Source: Candidatus Zixiibacteriota bacterium (lineage in GTDB: Bacteria; Zixibacteria; MSB-5A5; GN15; FEB-12). Taken from it: a DNA stretch of 64,000 bases. The stretch lies in assembly GCA_028289585.1 (NCBI GenBank), contig JANQPI010000020.1, forward strand, positions 1-64,000. The letters are read 5' to 3'. Under the pieces are notes generated by a model, which did no database searches, had not been told where the DNA came from, and saw only the letters and a program-made list of their open reading frames with translations. Of the stretch, positions 60,238 through 64,000 are shown in pieces; the stretch's first letter is position 1; every line of letters starts with the position of its first letter. Position numbers and translations under genes: made by a program.

Positions 60238-60530
60238 CATTACGCAAGACAAGTCTTGTCTGGATAGCGATGGGGACAACAGGACTCCTCTCCATCCCCC
60301 TACTCCTAATGGCCACGACCAACGCAGTTAACTGGAAAGTCGGTGACTTTCTGATAGGCGGAGCCATTCTGTTCTCTGCAGGTATCCTGTTTGACATCAT
60401 GCTTCAGTCGATACGACGATTGAGTCACCGCATTGTTATCGGCCTGCTCATCGTCGCTGTGACTGCACTGATTTGGGCAGAACTGGCTGTCGGACTCATT
60501 GAGAATCTGCTTACGGGATCGCTTCGCTAA
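60234..60530 (+). CDS. Small three-helix membrane protein
   Basis: The protein has 98 residues with hydrophobic segments at ~8-27, 37-58 and 66-92 and the phrase NAVNWKVGDFLIGGAILFSA. Its start overlaps the Xre stop, so it is the third gene of the operon. A conserved membrane protein of unknown role. Confidence 0.75.
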   Translation: MTLRKTSLVWIAMGTTGLLSIPLLLMATTNAVNWKVGDFLIGGAILFSAGILFDIMLQSIRRLSHRIVIGLLIVAVTALIWAELAVGLIENLLTGSLR

Positions 60531-60569
60531 TGAATCGTGAGAGATCATTACCTGAGGAAGGCGGGCAGT

Positions 60570-61004
60570 ATGGCCCATAACCTGATAACTGATCGTCTGA
60601 AAGTGTCATTTCAGCTCTATGACGATCTCATCCAGTTTCTCCCGGAGGACTTCCTGACCCAACGACTGGGGGATTTGCCGTCGAATGAAATAGGTCATCA
60701 ATTATGGTGTGTCGTTGGGGCCCGGGCGAGCTATCTCGATGCCCTTAAAGCAGGATCATGGCAAGGGTTCCGGTGTCCGTTGGCGGCCGACGATACCGGC
60801 GTGATCGATGCCGTTCAGCGGGCGCTGACATCGACCGCAGAAGATCTCGTCAGCTACTTAACCAGTAGCACAGGGTACCCGGAGAGTCTTGCGGTTGAGT
60901 TGCTCGAACATGAAGTACAGCACCATGGTCAGTTGATTCGGTATCTGTACGGTCTCAAACTAGGGGTGCCACGGTCCTGGAAACTGCGCTACAATCTCGA
61001 TTAG
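60570..61004 (+). CDS. DinB-superfamily protein
   Basis: ATG 60570 with GAGGAAGG 8 bp upstream is chosen over GTG 60537. The protein has 144 residues in four helices. IGHQLWCVVGARASYLDAL and LEHEVQHHGQLIRYLYGLKL carry the His triad and GQ motif of DinB-like metalloproteins. Activity unknown. It follows the membrane gene by 39 bp. Confidence 0.8.
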   Translation: MAHNLITDRLKVSFQLYDDLIQFLPEDFLTQRLGDLPSNEIGHQLWCVVGARASYLDALKAGSWQGFRCPLAADDTGVIDAVQRALTSTAEDLVSYLTSSTGYPESLAVELLEHEVQHHGQLIRYLYGLKLGVPRSWKLRYNLD

Positions 61005-61036
61005 GACTCTGTCGACGCTAACGTCGCGGCACCAGC

Positions 61037-63370
61037 TCAGTTGTTTGGTGTCACCTGGAACGTAAGATCGACACTCGCCCACGCCGTATCCGGGATATCC
61101 AGCACATCGGTCACCGCATTTGCTCTCAACTCCAAGTCGATGCCAAACTTTCCGACTTGGGATGGTGGTATGGCGACATTGGGAAATGACTGCTGAACGT
61201 CACCAGACCCAAGATCGAACGTGTCATCGAAAATGCGGACGATCAGTGATACCTCGGCAAAGCCAAGCGCTGACGATGACGTCTCAGACGTCATTGATAC
61301 CGTGACGTTCACGCTCTGGGTGTTCGACGGGAACGCCAGCACTGTCCCTTCGCCAACGTTAGCAGACCCGACGGCGAGGGCCGGATTAAAGTAAAGCTCA
61401 GCCAATGCGACACCAGGGCCATTCGAAATGGCCTGAAGAAACACACCGCTTACCGTAATCTGGTATCCTGTAAACACAGCCGAATCAGCTTGTGGATCTC
61501 CAACGATCGATGGTATCGATTCGAAATCGCCGACCAGTGCCACCGAACGCAGGCCAACGTCAGCGACAAATGACGTGGAGTCGAACTCAAGTGCGTACTG
61601 AAAAGGCACGTTGAAGTTCTCGCCGAATCCGAAATCTTCGTCGGTGTCGAATCCGGGTCCCCCGAAACCGATTGGCGAGCCCTCAGCAAACCACGATCCC
61701 AAGGTCTCGTGATCGCCCGAGTAGATAGTACTCTCTTGTTCACCAACATTTGCGGTGATGGTGAACAAGTCGAACTCGAAGTCGAACCCGAGGAAATCAT
61801 CGCACATACCGTCACGACGCACGACAAAGGTCACGACCTCTGGTGGCTGTAACCCGAGTTCGTTGAGGACTCCGGCTATGTCGATCGTATAGTCATCCTC
61901 AAGAAGAATGCCATTCGACGACATCAGCGTATCGATCGGCTGGCCATCGGCGCGAATAACAAGCCGATCCGGAAACGGTGGCGTGTCCCAGCAGCGAATC
62001 GCGCGAATCAGACCATTGAGAATGATCTGTCCGTCAGCATCCACATTGACGGAGATACTGTTGTCGACGCTGTAGTCGAGAATGTCCTGATCCAGGATGT
62101 GGCTTTCCGACGTGTCACCAGCTGCCGTTGTCACGACGACATCGAGACGCGAGGCACAGTACTGGAGGTCCCGCTGCAGGTCTTCGAGATCGAAGTCAAG
62201 AATCGTCGGAAGCTCGTCTCCGATCTTGTGGTCCATCAGCGCTCCCGCCATCGCAAGATCAGCGATATAGCCGTGCTCGCCATTGGGTCCGAAGCCGGCT
62301 CGGTACGCTTTGTCGCGGAACAGGTCCATAAGCGGAACGACGACCTCATTCAGGATCAACTCGACGGCGTCGGCCAACGCAAAGCTTCCAGCGAGGCTGG
62401 AGACTTCAAAGACTGCTTTCAGCTCGAGCCAGAGGTCATCCCACGTTTCGAACTGCAGAACAAACTCCGGGTCGCCAAAGTCGTCCAGCTTCTTCTGGAT
62501 GTATGCCTCAAAGACCGGTGTGATGTCGGCTTCGAAGTCATCGGGCGATCCGCAATCAGCACCGAATTCGAACTTCAGTGCCTGTGCGGCAACAACGCGG
62601 TCAAGTTTCGCCTTCACCTCCGCCGCACCCGACGGTGGCGGGTCTTGTGACAGGTCGTCAAGGGCCAGGCCGTACTCCGCACAGGCCGCCGTCTGGATCG
62701 CTGCCTCGATCGCGGCAGCATCGGGAGCCTGCTCCGGGCAGTCGGTCGACAGGGTCGCAAACTCATTGAGGATCTGGGTCACGAGTTCCGCAATGTTTGC
62801 CCCACCCGATTGAACAAGTGCGATCTTCGCGTTAAGCGACTGAACCAGGTCGCTACAGTCAAGATTTCCCGCCGTCAGAATTCCCGCGTTCACTACCGCG
62901 GCCGCGCTGACCGGGCTGGCACCCGTAGCGAAGCCGAGGAAACTCGTCGACGCCGACAGCGTCCTGCTCCCGGGGTCATAGTCGCTGTCGAGTATGGTGC
63001 CATCGAGAGCCAGCACCGGCGTCGAACCGACCACGAGACCTGATGGGAGGGCCAGGGTGAGAGTCGCCGATTCGTTCAGAAACTGCGTCGGTGACAGCTG
63101 AAACCGGAGCAATTCGCTCGAATCGGCTGCGAGTTCACGTAGCTCGAATAGCAGGGAATCGACAATCGCGCCGGATGGTATCGTCAGGCGAAGCTGCGCC
63201 CCCGATGGTGTTGACAGGACAACCTCACCGCCTGTCCCGGAAATGACTGCCGATGCGGCTCTATCACCGCCGTTGTCGCTGCTTACCGGATCATCGCCGC
63301 AGGCGAATGCAATAAGGATAACCGCACTCAGTCCCAGGAGAAGAGACCGTGATCGAACCGATCTAACCAT
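61037..63370 (-). CDS. Large lipoprotein with N-terminal beta domain
   Basis: Lipobox IAFAC (Cys24) with a Ser/Asp/Gly linker. Residues ~40-155 read like an adhesin-type beta sandwich (GGEVVLSTPSGAQLRLTIPS, ATLTLALPSGLVVGS). A central helical region rich in DDFE and Cys follows (DLVQSLNAKIALVQSGGANI), and a beta-rich C-terminal third has several Gly/Phe-rich strands. No enzyme motif. It is similar in plan to the 26158 lipoprotein and probably faces the periplasm or surface. Confidence 0.72.
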   Translation of the reverse strand: MVRSVRSRSLLLGLSAVILIAFACGDDPVSSDNGGDRAASAVISGTGGEVVLSTPSGAQLRLTIPSGAIVDSLLFELRELAADSSELLRFQLSPTQFLNESATLTLALPSGLVVGSTPVLALDGTILDSDYDPGSRTLSASTSFLGFATGASPVSAAAVVNAGILTAGNLDCSDLVQSLNAKIALVQSGGANIAELVTQILNEFATLSTDCPEQAPDAAAIEAAIQTAACAEYGLALDDLSQDPPPSGAAEVKAKLDRVVAAQALKFEFGADCGSPDDFEADITPVFEAYIQKKLDDFGDPEFVLQFETWDDLWLELKAVFEVSSLAGSFALADAVELILNEVVVPLMDLFRDKAYRAGFGPNGEHGYIADLAMAGALMDHKIGDELPTILDFDLEDLQRDLQYCASRLDVVVTTAAGDTSESHILDQDILDYSVDNSISVNVDADGQIILNGLIRAIRCWDTPPFPDRLVIRADGQPIDTLMSSNGILLEDDYTIDIAGVLNELGLQPPEVVTFVVRRDGMCDDFLGFDFEFDLFTITANVGEQESTIYSGDHETLGSWFAEGSPIGFGGPGFDTDEDFGFGENFNVPFQYALEFDSTSFVADVGLRSVALVGDFESIPSIVGDPQADSAVFTGYQITVSGVFLQAISNGPGVALAELYFNPALAVGSANVGEGTVLAFPSNTQSVNVTVSMTSETSSSALGFAEVSLIVRIFDDTFDLGSGDVQQSFPNVAIPPSQVGKFGIDLELRANAVTDVLDIPDTAWASVDLTFQVTPNN

Positions 63371-63493
63371 TCGTTTCTGATCTCACTTCGGATGTGGTAG
63401 TTTGTCGGGGTCGGCTCTATATAGTGCCGAAGTCAGATTTGGTCAATGCCAAGCAGCGACTCCGGGCGAGGGGAGTTGCCTAAGGAGACAGCT

Positions 63494-63994
63494 GTGTACA
63501 CACCTGATTCGCTTTTCGACATGAACCGACGGACTCACGTTAGCTTCGCCAAGATCATCGACCACTGCCGCCAGCTGTCGCACGAGCAACTCATAACAGC
63601 GATTGATGGCTTTGGCTATCCAAGCGTCCAGCTGCAGCTTCACCACACAATTGCGGCGCAGAAATACTGGCTCGGAGTGATAGAGGGGCGGATGGACGTC
63701 GATGACGATCCGGCGACAGATGTCACAATCGATGACCTGTCAGGTTACCGATCCCAAGTTGCTGCTTCCGTTGATGCGTACCTGCAATCGGCATCCTCAG
63801 AGGAACTTGTTTCCGAACGGCTAATGATCACCTGGGGTGGCCGCGAACGAGCGCTCACTCCGGTGCACCTTATTGTCCGCCCGCTGATGCATTACTTTCA
63901 CCACCAGGGTCAAGTAGCCGCCATGTGTCGTATCCTCGGAATGCCGGTACCACCGGGCATGGACTACCCACTCGGGGCAGAACCTATCAGCTAG
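63494..63994 (+). CDS. DinB-superfamily protein
   Basis: GTG 63494 has AAGGAG 6 bp upstream and is preferred over ATG 63446. The protein has 166 residues. LHHTIAAQKYWLGVIEGRMD and VRPLMHYFHHQGQVAAMCRI carry the metal-site His residues and the HQGQ motif. It is the third DinB-like gene in the window. It ends 6 bp before the right edge, so its downstream context is not visible. Confidence 0.82.
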   Translation: MYTPDSLFDMNRRTHVSFAKIIDHCRQLSHEQLITAIDGFGYPSVQLQLHHTIAAQKYWLGVIEGRMDVDDDPATDVTIDDLSGYRSQVAASVDAYLQSASSEELVSERLMITWGGRERALTPVHLIVRPLMHYFHHQGQVAAMCRILGMPVPPGMDYPLGAEPIS

Positions 63995-64000
63995 CTAATC

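Noticed and set aside
62099-62650. Open frame opposite the 61037-63370 lipoprotein
   Set aside because: Antisense shadow; no SD, no recognisable domain.

Overview
This 64 kb chromosomal window comes from a Gram-negative, free-living bacterium of moderate GC (about 55% by eye). The best guess is a deep lineage of the FCB group such as candidate phylum Zixibacteria. That placement is an inference from family content: a double dockerin-like module with CC linkers on one secreted protein, a PNPFNP-type C-terminal sorting domain on another, many SPII lipoproteins, TonB-dependent and RND envelope systems, an orphan HPr kinase and a one-piece tmRNA. No rRNA, phage structural gene, transposase, integrase or CRISPR array was seen.

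0-6 kb: a secreted protein built from ~120-residue repeats, each with a HDDHADY-type motif (5' end outside the window), a lipoprotein of related repeats, and a ZnuD-like TonB-dependent receptor. The three look like one operon, possibly for capture and import of zinc or a similar metal. 6-13 kb: a membrane Ser/Thr kinase with a C-terminal thioredoxin-like domain, an opine dehydrogenase-like enzyme, and a three-gene NmrA/DUF4345/DUF1772 operon divergent from an AraC regulator. 13-20 kb: an RND efflux operon whose outer membrane factor is fused to an ABC-type substrate-binding domain. 20-31 kb: a giant beta-helix surface protein, a large lipoprotein and an S9 prolyl oligopeptidase. The peptidase lies between tRNA-Asn and a 16-bp copy of the tRNA 3' end.

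31.7-41 kb looks like core genome: a PDZ protein, HPr kinase, two SurA-like parvulins, an S4 protein, a MoxR-like ATPase with its VWA partner, and a DinB protein. A patch of short palindromic repeats follows, then ssrA (tmRNA). 41.4-47.2 kb is an accessory block: ssrA is followed by a 101-nt decayed copy of its own 3' end and by a shorter third remnant. Between these lie a Pmp3-type mini membrane protein, an atypical carbamoyltransferase and an exported SurE. An AT-richer two-gene envelope module comes after them. No recombinase is present.

47.3-64 kb returns to typical composition: a methyltransferase, an M1-like peptidase, an alpha/beta hydrolase, a merC-fur operon under a near-perfect Fur-type palindrome, an SRPBCC/TetR pair with its own candidate operator, a KefB/KefG-like potassium efflux system, small Cys-rich proteins, a GNAT, a ComB-like phosphatase, a DUF2975/Xre operon, a large lipoprotein and two more DinB-like proteins.

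All assignments come from reading the sequence. Family names rest on visible motifs and no database search was run. Start codons were moved from the longest possible frame where a Shine-Dalgarno or signal peptide argued for it.
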